DNA of 64,000 nt from CAYJAY01 sp964370715 (GTDB taxonomy: Bacteria > Bacillota > Clostridia > Oscillospirales > Ruminococcaceae). Below are positions 43,865 through 52,042 of this stretch, piece after piece (position 1 is the stretch's first letter; each line of letters opens with the position of its first letter). Where the stretch lies: positions 1 to 64,000 of the forward strand of contig CAYJKJ010000014.1 of assembly GCA_964370715.1 (NCBI GenBank). Direction: 5' to 3'. A program made the position numbers and the translations under genes. The notes under the pieces are model-generated. The model did no database searches, was not told where the DNA came from, and worked only from the letters and a program-made list of their open reading frames with translations.

Positions 43865-45871
43865 TTAGAAATCAAAGAAGTTTCTGTCTTTGTTTCCATA
43901 GAACGGATCTTGCGAAACATCTCTTGAAAGCAACTCTTCATCGCTTACATAAGGATCGCCTGGATACTGTTCTTGTTGCATATTGTTTCGTTGTTGCGGT
44001 GGTTGCTGTTGTTGTGGTTGTTGCGATTGTTGTTGATAGAGTTGGTCGGGGGAATATGCCAAAGTCGGTTCGTCATACCCAGACATCATTTCGTCCGACA
44101 TTCCATTATCAACTATGTTGTCAACGTTTGGATAGTTGTTGTAGAAATCCTGTGTTTGTTCGGGATATGGCCTTGGCGCTTGCCTTTGTTGATGCTCGTT
44201 GCCGGGTCTTCTGTTTTGCGGCGGCGGCATCTTTTTCGAGCCGTTTCCTTGCTGTGGTGGGCGATTTTGTTGCATCTGTGGGTTGCCGTTTGGAGGGGGC
44301 ATCGGTCGCCCTGTGTTGCCGGAGGGATGACCGCCCTGTGGTCTACCCTGTGATTGATTTTGCGGTCGGTTAACTATCTGCCCGCTATCTCTGGGGTTTC
44401 GTTCAACGGGTCGCCCTGTATTAGAGCTAGCGCTACCTTGATTGTTTTTGTTTGCCTGTGTAGTGGGGCTTTTTTTGTTTTTGTTTGAGCTTTTATTTTT
44501 CTTTAATCTCTTTTTAATACCGTCCGGAATTGTGCTTGCTGCATATAAAACCCCTGAAAAACCGCCGTGGTTCATATAGCCTTTTCGCTTAAGATTAAAG
44601 TATTGGAACGCAATAATCCCAACAAACGATAGTATAATTAGCGCTATAATAATAAGTATTGTCGACAGTATTCCGCCGCCATCTCTTTTGAATGATGCAG
44701 TTATCACAACGTCGGATGCCGGCATCTTAAATGACGTGAACTCGGCGTTTTCGTCCTTAAATTCTCCGCCGTCGGCGCTCCAGCTATCAAATACATAGCC
44801 TTCATCCGGCAACGCTCTGACTGATATTTCGGTACCTGCCGCAACGGTGGTTGAGCCGGCGGTTACTCTTCCGCCTTCTTTAACTTCGGTTGTAACGGTA
44901 AACACTCCATCAACTGACTCTGTTGTTGTGGCGTTTCCGGAATCCTCCGGTTCGGGGTCTGGTTCCTCTTCCGGTTCGGGGGTTGGGTTCGGAGTTGGAT
45001 CGGGTTCCTCCTCCTCTTCCTCCTCCTCTTCTTCCTCTTCAACTACTGTTTCATCCTCTTCGAATAAAGCAGTTATAATTGCATCGCTTTCACCCATCGT
45101 GAAATCGGTTGTTTTGCTTGTCGAATCTGCAAACGTTCCGCTCGTAGAGGTCCATTCGGAAAAGGTGTAGCCGTCTGCCTCTCTGGCTTCTACTTGCAGC
45201 GTTTGTCCTTCAACTAGATTTGTGCCTTTTGTCAAGATGCTTCCGCCCTCCGGTTCGGTGAACTCGATAGTTCCGCTTTTCTTGAAACTCGGCGTTAGAG
45301 TGACATCGGACGACGGCATATTAAACGAGGTTGACGCAGCGTTTTTTGAGGAAAGAACAACGGTGTCGGGGGATATTGTCCAACCATAAAATGTGTAGGT
45401 ATCGTCGGCCGGGGTTGCAACAACATCTATCTTGGTTCCGACCGATATGTCGGTAGAAGAAGGGGATACCTCAACGGTTCCTTTTTGGTCGTCGTTGTCA
45501 ATTATAACGGAATATTTTTTAATATCGGGTGTAAACGACACCTCGAGATATTCACTTGTTAAACGATTTTCAAGCGTTACCGAATTGTCGACAACGGCAA
45601 GAGGCAAACCATCTTTGGTGATCTTATCAAGTTTATAGTTTTCAGCAGGGGATGCTGTGATAGTAACGTTGAAAGCGAGATCGGTGTTAAACGTGAACGA
45701 ACTACCCTCGCCCAAAACAGTTCCTGTTGTAACCTCAACAGCTTTTGCCGAAGCGGTTCCTCCAATACCTTGAGCGACAGTTACATCAACGGTATATTCA
45801 ACCGCAGATGCCATAGGCATGATCAAAACGAAAAGCAATATTAATATTATTGTAGACACTATCCTTTTCAA
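43865..45871 (-). CDS. Surface receptor-like protein: InlB-type repeats, one TM helix, disordered Gln/Pro-rich tail
   Basis: A 668-aa single-pass protein. A signal peptide (1-23, ending ASA) is followed by four repeats of about 75-95 residues (to ~120, ~200, ~274, and ~323-400). The last three have GYTFSEW/GYVFDSW and ITASFK-type ends like the divergent InlB B-repeats of surface proteins. A Glu run and a Pro/Glu/Asp linker separate repeats 3 and 4. One membrane helix (about 402-426) is followed by a basic stretch and ~200 residues rich in Gln, Pro, Asn and Gly with no obvious fold. There is no LPXTG. It has its own promoter; ligand and role are unknown. Confidence 0.82.
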   Translation of the reverse strand: MKRIVSTIILILLFVLIMPMASAVEYTVDVTVAQGIGGTASAKAVEVTTGTVLGEGSSFTFNTDLAFNVTITASPAENYKLDKITKDGLPLAVVDNSVTLENRLTSEYLEVSFTPDIKKYSVIIDNDDQKGTVEVSPSSTDISVGTKIDVVATPADDTYTFYGWTISPDTVVLSSKNAASTSFNMPSSDVTLTPSFKKSGTIEFTEPEGGSILTKGTNLVEGQTLQVEAREADGYTFSEWTSTSGTFADSTSKTTDFTMGESDAIITALFEEDETVVEEEEEEEEEEEEPDPTPNPTPEPEEEPDPEPEDSGNATTTESVDGVFTVTTEVKEGGRVTAGSTTVAAGTEISVRALPDEGYVFDSWSADGGEFKDENAEFTSFKMPASDVVITASFKRDGGGILSTILIIIALIILSFVGIIAFQYFNLKRKGYMNHGGFSGVLYAASTIPDGIKKRLKKNKSSNKNKKSPTTQANKNNQGSASSNTGRPVERNPRDSGQIVNRPQNQSQGRPQGGHPSGNTGRPMPPPNGNPQMQQNRPPQQGNGSKKMPPPQNRRPGNEHQQRQAPRPYPEQTQDFYNNYPNVDNIVDNGMSDEMMSGYDEPTLAYSPDQLYQQQSQQPQQQQPPQQRNNMQQEQYPGDPYVSDEELLSRDVSQDPFYGNKDRNFFDF

Positions 45872-45924
45872 CGCTACACCCTCTTTTATCTTTTTATATT
45901 AGAATTTATAACTATACAAAATAC

Positions 45925-45953
45925 ATTATACATATAACTTTAGTTTTTTTCAA
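45925..45953 (-). promoter_or_regulatory. Promoter of the InlB-repeat protein gene
   Basis: On the minus strand TTGAAA (45948-45953) and TATAAT (45925-45930) with a 17-base spacer, about 55 bases before the start codon. Confidence 0.75.
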
Positions 45954-45991
45954 TCAAATTCATACAAAAATATAGTTACAATTTGGAAATA

Positions 45992-46525
45992 TTAAAAACT
46001 GTTGAACGAAACTATATCGTCGAGTTGTTTTCGGCTTTTAATTCTGACATCATCGGTTTTGGAATAACCAAGCGTAACAATCAGCCTAACCGTTATATCG
46101 TCCGGTATATTTAAAAGAGCTTTAATCTTTTGTTCATCAAACATACCGATGATGCAGGTCGAAAGCCCGACATCGCTTGCGGCATAGCAAAGAGTGCCAA
46201 CAGCGTTTCCGATATCCATCTGTGCAAAATATTGGCTGTCGACGGTAGCGCCCTTAAACAAACGAGCTTTTGTTTCACACACCACGATAAACACCGGCGC
46301 TTCACCGACCCAACCATTTATTTTGAAATCGGGATTTATGATACAATCCGGCATCTTTTTTGCGGTGTCATCGGTGCAGACAACAAATTTCCAAGGCTGT
46401 GAATTGCAAGCGGAAGCGGTGTTGCCGGCAGCTTTTAGAATATTTAGCAAAAGTTTTTTATCAACCGGTTTGTCGGAATAGCTTCGACAACTCTCTCTTT
46501 TTTCTGATAGTTCAAGAAAATTCAT
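45992..46525 (-). CDS. Nitroreductase family protein
   Basis: A 177-aa FMN-dependent oxidoreductase of the nitroreductase fold. The N-terminal ESCRSYSDKPVDKKLLLNIL gives the Arg/Ser that bind the FMN phosphate, ASACNSQPWKFVV is the typical second block, and VGTLCYAASDVGLSTCIIG plus the late TLGYSKTD fit the family. The physiological substrate is unknown; members reduce nitroaromatics, quinones or flavins. It lies 18 bases after nadE on the same strand, so it is probably cotranscribed with NAD synthetase. That is a reasonable pairing for an NAD(P)H-using enzyme, though inferred. Confidence 0.92.
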   Translation of the reverse strand: MNFLELSEKRESCRSYSDKPVDKKLLLNILKAAGNTASACNSQPWKFVVCTDDTAKKMPDCIINPDFKINGWVGEAPVFIVVCETKARLFKGATVDSQYFAQMDIGNAVGTLCYAASDVGLSTCIIGMFDEQKIKALLNIPDDITVRLIVTLGYSKTDDVRIKSRKQLDDIVSFNSF

Positions 46526-46543
46526 AATTGGTCTCCTTCGTTT

Positions 46544-48436
46544 TTAAAGTTTATCTATTTCATTAAGCCAAACGGTTGGAACACCGTCGCTTGGCATATT
46601 GAGAGAACCTCTCGGGGAAAGCGATATCTCGGTCACAAGCGGCCCGTCTACCGAACAACTTCTTTTAAATTGATTAGCGAAAAACCTTTTATAATATGTT
46701 TTAAGCCATTTAATAATCGTTTGGTCATCATATTTTTCCGAAAAAGCATTCTGTGCCATGTAGAACAGCTTGCTTGGGGTGTAGCTGTATTTAACTATAT
46801 AGTAGGTGAAGAAATCATGCAGTTCATAAGGTCCTACTATATTTTCGGTTTTTTGTTTTGTTTCTTCTTCTTTAATCGGTATAAGTTCGGGGCTTATTGG
46901 GGTTGCAACGATATCAAGCAACGTAGATCTTAGCGGTTCATCTTGGTAGCTTGCAACATAGCGAACAACATCTTGCATAACGCTTTTTGGAATAGAACCA
47001 TTAACGCCATACATACTCATATGGTCGCCGTTATATGTTGCCCAACCGAGCGAAAGTTCGCTAAGGTCGCCCGTTCCGACAACAATTCCCGAAACGTTGT
47101 TTGCATGGTTCATTAACAGGTTGGTTCTAACCCTTGCTTGAGCATTTTCAAACGTTGTATTATGATTGTTTTGGTCGTGGCCGATATCCTTAAAACAACT
47201 TAAAACCGTCTCGGTTATGTTTACTTCCTCTAAAGAAACCGAAAAGCCATCGCATAGTTTTTTGGCGTTTTGATATGTTCTGTCGCTCGTTCCGAAACAA
47301 GGCATCGTTATCGCCAAAACATCGGTTGTTGGTTTGCCCAAAATCTTCATAGCGTTAACCGACGCTATCAGCGCCAGCGTTGAATCAAGCCCTCCTGAAA
47401 TTCCAAGCACCGCTTTTTTGCAACCGATATGTTTAATCCGCTTTGCAAGGGAACGAGCTTGGATATCGAGAATATCTTTGAAATATTGTTGTTGGTTGGT
47501 TTTCGGTATAAACGGGCTCTTTGCAAACTGCCTTGTCAATGGATGTTGCTTGTTATCTTTAAAGCTAAACAAAACTGTTTTATATTCGTTTGTATCGGCA
47601 TTTAGCCAACATGAATGTTTCATTCTTTCGCTTGATATCCTATCAACATCGATATCCGAAACAACTTTTCCCCCATCAAAAAGATCGTTTTGGGTTAAGA
47701 TCTCCCCATTTTCAGCAATGATGTTTAAGCCTTGATACACCCCATCGGTCGTCGATTCGTCCGCTCCGGCGTTTGCGAAAATATAGCCCGATAAAATTCT
47801 TTTTGAAAGAGCGGATATTTCGGCGGTTTGGTTTGCCAGTTCGCCCGCAGTAGCGATAAACGCTGCGGGGTTTGCGATTATCGCCGCCCCCGCTGTCGCA
47901 AGATTTGCCGAAGGAGGGATAACGGCGTTTCGGTCAAAACCTATCTCGACCGCTAGCGATATACTTTCATATTCACTGTTTTGGAAAATGAGTTTTTCTC
48001 CAAAAGGTATCTCGTAACCAAAAAGACCGACCGTTTCGATCTGTCCCGAACCGCTACAAAAATATCGAGACATCTCGCCACCGTTTGTGCCGGACGGAAT
48101 CATCCCCAAAACTTTTCCGCTTTGAAGCACCACTGCGCAATTATAAAGTTTGGATCTTTTCAAAAACGGAAGCCCCAAAACTATAACAGCATCGGTTGAT
48201 TTTGTTTTTTCGGCTATCATCGAAAGCGCCGAAAGCGAATCTTTTTGCAAAGATTTTTGGAAAAACAAATCCCCACAGCTAGCGCCCGTTAAACAAAGCT
48301 TTGGAAAAACTATAACCTTAACATTTTGTTTTTCGCAGTCGACGATTGCGCCGACAATCTTATCGGCATTGTACCAAACATCCGCAACTTTAAGTTCGGG
48401 CGATACGGCAGCAACTTTTAAAAATCCTTTATCCAT
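46544..48436 (-). CDS. nadE: Glutamine-dependent NAD+ synthetase
   Basis: Catalyses the last step of NAD synthesis, amidating nicotinate adenine dinucleotide with ammonia from glutamine. The 630-aa protein fuses an N-terminal nitrilase-type glutaminase domain (1-280, with VIVFPKLCLTGASCGD) to a C-terminal ATP-pyrophosphatase domain with the P-loop GISGGLDSTLAL near residue 350, and GTGDLSELSLGWATYNGDHMS. This is the long, self-sufficient form of NadE. An AAAGGGG site precedes the ATG at 48436. The nitroreductase follows in the same transcript. Confidence 0.96.
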   Translation of the reverse strand: MDKGFLKVAAVSPELKVADVWYNADKIVGAIVDCEKQNVKVIVFPKLCLTGASCGDLFFQKSLQKDSLSALSMIAEKTKSTDAVIVLGLPFLKRSKLYNCAVVLQSGKVLGMIPSGTNGGEMSRYFCSGSGQIETVGLFGYEIPFGEKLIFQNSEYESISLAVEIGFDRNAVIPPSANLATAGAAIIANPAAFIATAGELANQTAEISALSKRILSGYIFANAGADESTTDGVYQGLNIIAENGEILTQNDLFDGGKVVSDIDVDRISSERMKHSCWLNADTNEYKTVLFSFKDNKQHPLTRQFAKSPFIPKTNQQQYFKDILDIQARSLAKRIKHIGCKKAVLGISGGLDSTLALIASVNAMKILGKPTTDVLAITMPCFGTSDRTYQNAKKLCDGFSVSLEEVNITETVLSCFKDIGHDQNNHNTTFENAQARVRTNLLMNHANNVSGIVVGTGDLSELSLGWATYNGDHMSMYGVNGSIPKSVMQDVVRYVASYQDEPLRSTLLDIVATPISPELIPIKEEETKQKTENIVGPYELHDFFTYYIVKYSYTPSKLFYMAQNAFSEKYDDQTIIKWLKTYYKRFFANQFKRSCSVDGPLVTEISLSPRGSLNMPSDGVPTVWLNEIDKL

Positions 48437-48752
48437 GTTTAATCCCCTTTAAATATTTTATAATGTAATGTCGAAACTATTATTGATTGTATTTATAAAG
48501 TATTATACCAAAAATATATGTAACAACGCTAGTTTTTTTTAAATTAATTGACAAATCAATTCAGAAGATGTATAATGTACACAAAAGTTTAATAAAATTT
48601 TAATAAAAAGTGCAAAAAATTTTAAAACAACGTAATTTATGTAAATGTTTTTACTTGTGTTGTGAACTTTTTTATATCACATAAGCACAAAACTCGAATA
48701 CCTTTCAAGATATCTTCCGCCACTCCAACCATTCTTAGAAAGCGTGAGTTAA
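48437..48752. other. Spacer between nadE and the DUF1700 gene
   Basis: About 316 bases, AT-rich, with no supported gene. It holds the upstream region of nadE and a perfect sigma-A promoter facing right (48548-48576), which leaves a leader of about 170 bases before the DUF1700 start. Weak inverted repeats occur in the leader, but no recognised riboswitch. Confidence 0.6.
48548..48576 (+). promoter_or_regulatory. Perfect consensus sigma-A promoter
   Basis: TTGACA (48548-48553), a 17-base spacer and TATAAT (48571-48576): both hexamers are exact consensus. It probably drives the DUF1700-PspC operon. Confidence 0.88.
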
Positions 48753-49310
48753 ATGAGTAGTGAAATTTTTTTGCAGAATGTCGAATTAAAATTAAAGGGT
48801 TTTCCGGACAAACAAAAGGAAAGCGCCCTTTGTTTTTATCGTGAACAGTTAGAGAAAAACCCGCAAGAGTTTGAAGCTTCATTGTTAAAAAAATATCGTT
48901 CACCTATGGGTTGCGCTTCAAACATTGTCGGGGAATATGTCGTTCAAGAAAAAGAAAAAGCAAGAGAACTTCCATTAAATCTTTTGTTTTGGTCGGTGTT
49001 TTTTATGCCGATAAAAACAATTGCAACGTTTTTCTTTGTTGTATCGGTCTTTACATTTTCAATTTTAACAGCCTTTTTGTCCCTGTTTTTAATAGCATTT
49101 GGGTTTGCGCTCGCCTTGTTCGGAACACTTTTGCTTATAAATGGTTTTGCGTTGTCTAACTTTGCAAACATTATCTTCTATTTCGGATTTTCAACCGTTG
49201 TGTTTTTGGTTTCTTGGCTGTTTGTCGAAGGCAGTATAAAACTTATCAAAGCATTTATAGCTTCATTAAAAACATTATGTATTAAGCTCTTGGAAAGCGG
49301 GTTTAAATGA
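48753..49310 (+). CDS. DUF1700 (HAAS-like) membrane protein
   Basis: A 185-aa protein with a cytoplasmic N-terminal helical domain (1-70) containing FPDKQKESALCFYREQLE, the pattern of the DUF1700/HAAS signalling domain. About four membrane helices follow (around 80-180). Such proteins usually sit beside PadR regulators or membrane stress genes; here no PadR gene is present. The ribosome site is poor (GTGAG), which may offset the very strong promoter. The stop codon overlaps the start of a 39-aa membrane peptide gene, and a PspC gene follows. Confidence 0.82.
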   Translation: MSSEIFLQNVELKLKGFPDKQKESALCFYREQLEKNPQEFEASLLKKYRSPMGCASNIVGEYVVQEKEKARELPLNLLFWSVFFMPIKTIATFFFVVSVFTFSILTAFLSLFLIAFGFALALFGTLLLINGFALSNFANIIFYFGFSTVVFLVSWLFVEGSIKLIKAFIASLKTLCIKLLESGFK

Positions 49311-49426
49311 TGAAACGATTAATCATATTTTTATTAGTTTTGGTTTTTGGGCTTGCGTTTATGGTAGTTGGAATAATTTTCGGCGCGAACTTGAGCTTTA
49401 ACAACCTTAACCTTTCATTTTTTTAA
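49307..49426 (+). CDS. Small membrane peptide (39 aa) coupled to the DUF1700 gene
   Basis: A short frame beginning ATGATGAAA, whose first ATG overlaps the DUF1700 stop codon (ATGA arrangement), typical of translational coupling. The peptide is a basic start, one hydrophobic helix (about residues 4-27) and an Asn/Leu/Phe tail ending NLNLSFF. It fits exactly between the DUF1700 and PspC genes. No family is recognised; it could be a regulator or assembly factor of the neighbouring membrane proteins. Confidence 0.6.
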   Translation: MMKRLIIFLLVLVFGLAFMVVGIIFGANLSFNNLNLSFF

Positions 49427-49450
49427 TTATTTTAAGCGAGGTATCATTTT

Positions 49451-49642
49451 ATGCAAAACAAAAAACTATGTCGTTCTACGGTTGATCGCAAGATTTTCGG
49501 AGTTTGTGGAGGATTTGCTGAATTCTTCGGCATCGATGCAACCGTTATTCGCCTTGTCGTCGCTTTGTTGGTTGTGTTTGCCGGAACAGGGCTTTTGTTC
49601 TATCTCATTGCTGCTTTGGTTATGCCGGAGCAAACCTATTAG
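49451..49642 (+). CDS. PspC domain membrane protein
   Basis: A 63-aa protein that is essentially one PspC domain. LCRSTVDRKIFGVCGGFAEF is the signature start, FGIDATVIRLVVALLVVF the first helix and GLLFYLIAALVMPEQ the second. In other bacteria PspC proteins sense or buffer membrane stress. A GCGAGG site precedes the ATG. With the DUF1700 gene and the 39-aa peptide it forms a compact envelope operon driven by the promoter at 48548. Confidence 0.93.
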   Translation: MQNKKLCRSTVDRKIFGVCGGFAEFFGIDATVIRLVVALLVVFAGTGLLFYLIAALVMPEQTY

Positions 49643-49730
49643 ACCTACAGAACATTCGGCGTTTTAACCAAATTTCGATAGCGTCACATATTAAATATAA
49701 CAAAATTTGCTATTAAATGTAATAAAACTA

Positions 49731-49759
49731 TTGCGGCTGTTATAAAAAATTGATATAAT
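49731..49759 (+). promoter_or_regulatory. Probable promoter upstream of msmK
   Basis: TTGCGG (49731-49736) and TATAAT (49754-49759) with a 17-base spacer. Confidence 0.6.
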
Positions 49760-49773
49760 AACTTGTAGAAATG

Positions 49774-49816
49774 AATTTTCGATTAATATTTTTTAATATT
49801 ATCGAAAATTTTTTTC
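49774..49816 (+). terminator. Terminator-like hairpin in the msmK leader
   Basis: A 16-bp AT-rich stem with one bulge (49774-49790 with 49794-49810) is followed by seven T. It begins about 15 bases after a -10 box, so it either attenuates msmK transcription or ends the PspC operon. Confidence 0.65.
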
Positions 49817-50001
49817 AAATAAATTAATTTGATTTGCCAATAACTACTCCATTTATTAGTTGTTTGCAAAAAAAAAGGAGGCTTATTTTGCCGCTTAGCC
49901 TGCGGTGCGACAGTGTGGAGACCTGTCGTAATGCTTCGGCAATTTTGCTTTGCCGTTAGCGAGATTTTTGCAGAATGTTGCAACAATCAAGGTTTGGTTT
50001 T

Positions 50002-51135
50002 ATGTCCAACGTATCATTAAAGAAGATCAAGAAGGTCTATGAAGGAAATGTCACAGCGGTCCATGAATTCAATCTCGACATCGAGGACAAAGAGTTTATC
50101 GTTCTTGTTGGTCCTTCCGGTTGCGGAAAATCAACAACACTTCGTATGATTGCGGGGCTTGAAGAAATTTCTTCGGGCGAGCTATTTATCGACGACAAAC
50201 TTGTTAACGATGTTGCGCCGAAAGATCGTGATATTGCGATGGTTTTCCAAAACTATGCGCTTTATCCCCATATGACGGTATACGAAAACATGGCTTTTGC
50301 TCTTAAACTTCGCAAAGAGAAAAAAGAAGTTATCGATCAAAAAGTTCGCGAAGCTGCTGAAATTCTTCACATCACAGAGCTTCTCCAAAGAAAACCAAAA
50401 GCTCTTTCGGGCGGTCAACGTCAACGTGTAGCTATCGGACGTGCTATCGTTCGTGATCCAAAAGTTTTCTTGATGGACGAACCACTCAGTAACCTCGATG
50501 CAAAGCTCCGTAACCAAATGAGAGCTGAGATCATCAAACTTCGCAGCCGTATCGACACAACTTTCGTTTATGTTACCCACGACCAAACCGAGGCTATGAC
50601 TTTGGGAGATCGTATCGTAATCATGAGCGCAGGGTATATCCAACAAGTTGGAACCCCTCAAGAGGTGTTTGATCATCCCGCAAACGCATTTGTTGCAGGA
50701 TTTATCGGAACTCCGCAGATGAACTTCCTTGATGCAGAGCTTGTTAAATCGGGCGACACATACAGCGTTAAGGTTGAAGGTGCTGAAATTAAACTACCTA
50801 AAGAAATTGCCGATGGTTTAATCGCATCCAACGCCGATAGCCAAAAGATAGCTCTTGGAATTCGCCCTGAGCATATGTCGATTGGCAAAAAAGGCGCCGA
50901 CACAATGGAATGCACCGTCGACGTTTCCGAGATGATGGGTAGCGAAATCCATCTTCACGCAACAACCCCCAGCAACATCGACATTATCGTTCGTGTTTCT
51001 GTTACAGAAATACCGGAAGAATTCAGAAAAGGATTCAAGGTTGGCGACAAAATCGACCTTACCTTCGACGGAAAACTTTCACACTTGTTTGATGTTTCAA
51101 CGATGAAAAATCTTATTGACTATTCAAAGAAATAG
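50002..51135 (+). CDS. msmK: MsmK/UgpC-type sugar ABC transporter ATP-binding protein
   Basis: A 377-aa ATPase of the MalK/UgpC/MsmK group that can serve several carbohydrate importers. Walker A GPSGCGKSTTLRMIAGLE, Q-loop MVFQNYALYPHMTVYENM, signature LSGGQRQRVAIGRAIVRDP and Walker B VFLMDEPLSNLDAKLR are exact. A C-terminal TOBE/OB domain (about 240-370, with ALGIRPEHMS) marks this subfamily. The ATG at 50002 has AAGG upstream and is preferred to the ATG at 49975. No sugar-binding protein or permease lies nearby, so it is probably the shared multitask ATPase known from other Gram-positives. Confidence 0.93.
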   Translation: MSNVSLKKIKKVYEGNVTAVHEFNLDIEDKEFIVLVGPSGCGKSTTLRMIAGLEEISSGELFIDDKLVNDVAPKDRDIAMVFQNYALYPHMTVYENMAFALKLRKEKKEVIDQKVREAAEILHITELLQRKPKALSGGQRQRVAIGRAIVRDPKVFLMDEPLSNLDAKLRNQMRAEIIKLRSRIDTTFVYVTHDQTEAMTLGDRIVIMSAGYIQQVGTPQEVFDHPANAFVAGFIGTPQMNFLDAELVKSGDTYSVKVEGAEIKLPKEIADGLIASNADSQKIALGIRPEHMSIGKKGADTMECTVDVSEMMGSEIHLHATTPSNIDIIVRVSVTEIPEEFRKGFKVGDKIDLTFDGKLSHLFDVSTMKNLIDYSKK

Positions 51136-51160
51136 CAAAAGCTTTTAACAAAAGATTTTC

Positions 51161-51192
51161 AACCCCACCGGAAAATTTCGGTGGGGTTTTTT
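51161..51192 (+). terminator. Intrinsic terminator of msmK
   Basis: A 9-bp GC-rich stem (51162-51170 with 51180-51188) followed by a T run, 26 bases past the stop. Confidence 0.92.
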
Positions 51193-51274
51193 AATGGTTA
51201 ACTGCTTTTGTTAAAATCCGGAATATCTAAAGCGTAGCTTTGCAAACACAACTTAAGCCTAGCCCCAGCGATAT

Positions 51275-51326
51275 AAAAACAGAAAAGCCATGCTAGCTTT
51301 TCTTAAAGTTTAAGCTAGCACGGCTT
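51275..51326 (-). terminator. Terminator of the 51347 gene
   Basis: On the minus strand a 15-bp stem with one mismatch (51312-51326 with 51285-51299) leads into TTTTCTGTTTTT. Confidence 0.75.
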
Positions 51327-51346
51327 GATAAATCCACAAAATTTGT

Positions 51347-52042
51347 TTAAGCAATTTCGTTTAACGGTTGGTCAACTTTTTCGGGGCTTTCTTCGGGTTG
51401 TTCTGTCGGGTTGCGAAGAGCTTCAAACTGCGACATAACGTGGTTGTATGTATCGGTCGTTATATCGGGCATTCCTTCCCCCGTTTCGATGTTAAAGCCG
51501 GCTTGTTCAAAGCCTTTGACAACGGCTTTTTCCATCTCGGCTAGCATCTCTTCGTTGCCTTTAGAAAGCGTTGTTGCCATAAGCATTATTCTTTCGGAAA
51601 CCGATTCAACAGAATATGAGCCACCCTCCGAAACGTTTGCCAACGCACCTTCGGCAGTTGTCGCCGGAATCGGCAACGCATTTTCAAGGCTACCGAAAAT
51701 TTCGGTCAACAAATCGGCACTGTCTGACGTTAGGTCGAATCCGTTAAACATAACGTTTGATTGTTCCGCTTGAGTTTCAATCGTTTGTCTTATAGAATCC
51801 GAAACCATATTGACGGTGGACTCCATTCTTTGCCTATTTATCTCTTCAACCTGTTCGGCAGAAAGTTTTTTAATCGGTTCGTATGTAACGCTGTCGCTGG
51901 TTGCGGATTGCTTTTCAAAAGTGTCAATCTTTTGTATCGCTTCAACAGGGGCAGTGTCTTTGCTTTGATTTGAAAGGTTGGTCTGTTGATTAGCGGTTAT
52001 CTGGTTTAAAGGTTGAACATTTTGAATGTTGGATATTGTCAT
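51347..52042 (-). CDS. Soluble protein of unknown function (DUF5610-like C-terminal region)
   Basis: A 231-aa protein without signal peptide or membrane helices. The first ~60 residues are Asn/Gln/Thr-rich and probably disordered (IQNVQPLNQITANQQTN). The middle is helical with LSAEQVEEINRQRMEST. The C-terminal part, VSERIMLMATTLSKGNEEMLAEMEKAVVKGFEQAG followed by DTYNHVMSQFEAL, resembles the DUF5610-type helical module seen in flagellum- or surface-associated proteins; this is a weak recollection. The tail is Pro/Glu-rich. A GAGGTG site supports the ATG. No flagellar gene is nearby, and no function is assigned. Confidence 0.7.
   Translation of the reverse strand: MTISNIQNVQPLNQITANQQTNLSNQSKDTAPVEAIQKIDTFEKQSATSDSVTYEPIKKLSAEQVEEINRQRMESTVNMVSDSIRQTIETQAEQSNVMFNGFDLTSDSADLLTEIFGSLENALPIPATTAEGALANVSEGGSYSVESVSERIMLMATTLSKGNEEMLAEMEKAVVKGFEQAGFNIETGEGMPDITTDTYNHVMSQFEALRNPTEQPEESPEKVDQPLNEIA

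Larger units (their letters stand above)
49643..50001. other. Structured spacer before msmK
   Basis: About 360 bases without a gene. It holds a promoter (49731-49759), a terminator-like hairpin just downstream (49774-49816), and further inverted repeats near 49913-49955 (CGACAG/CTGTCG and CGGCAA/TTTGCCG) before the ATP-binding protein gene. This may be an attenuated leader, or the end of one operon followed by a structured leader. Confidence 0.55.

Noticed and set aside
44847..45170. A Ser/Gly-rich 107-codon frame opposite the InlB-repeat gene
   Set aside because: It is the antisense of the acidic Glu/Pro linker; low complexity mirrors the coding strand.
49880..49960. Possible T-box or riboswitch in the msmK leader
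   Set aside because: Hairpins are present but none of the conserved T-box or known aptamer sequences could be found.
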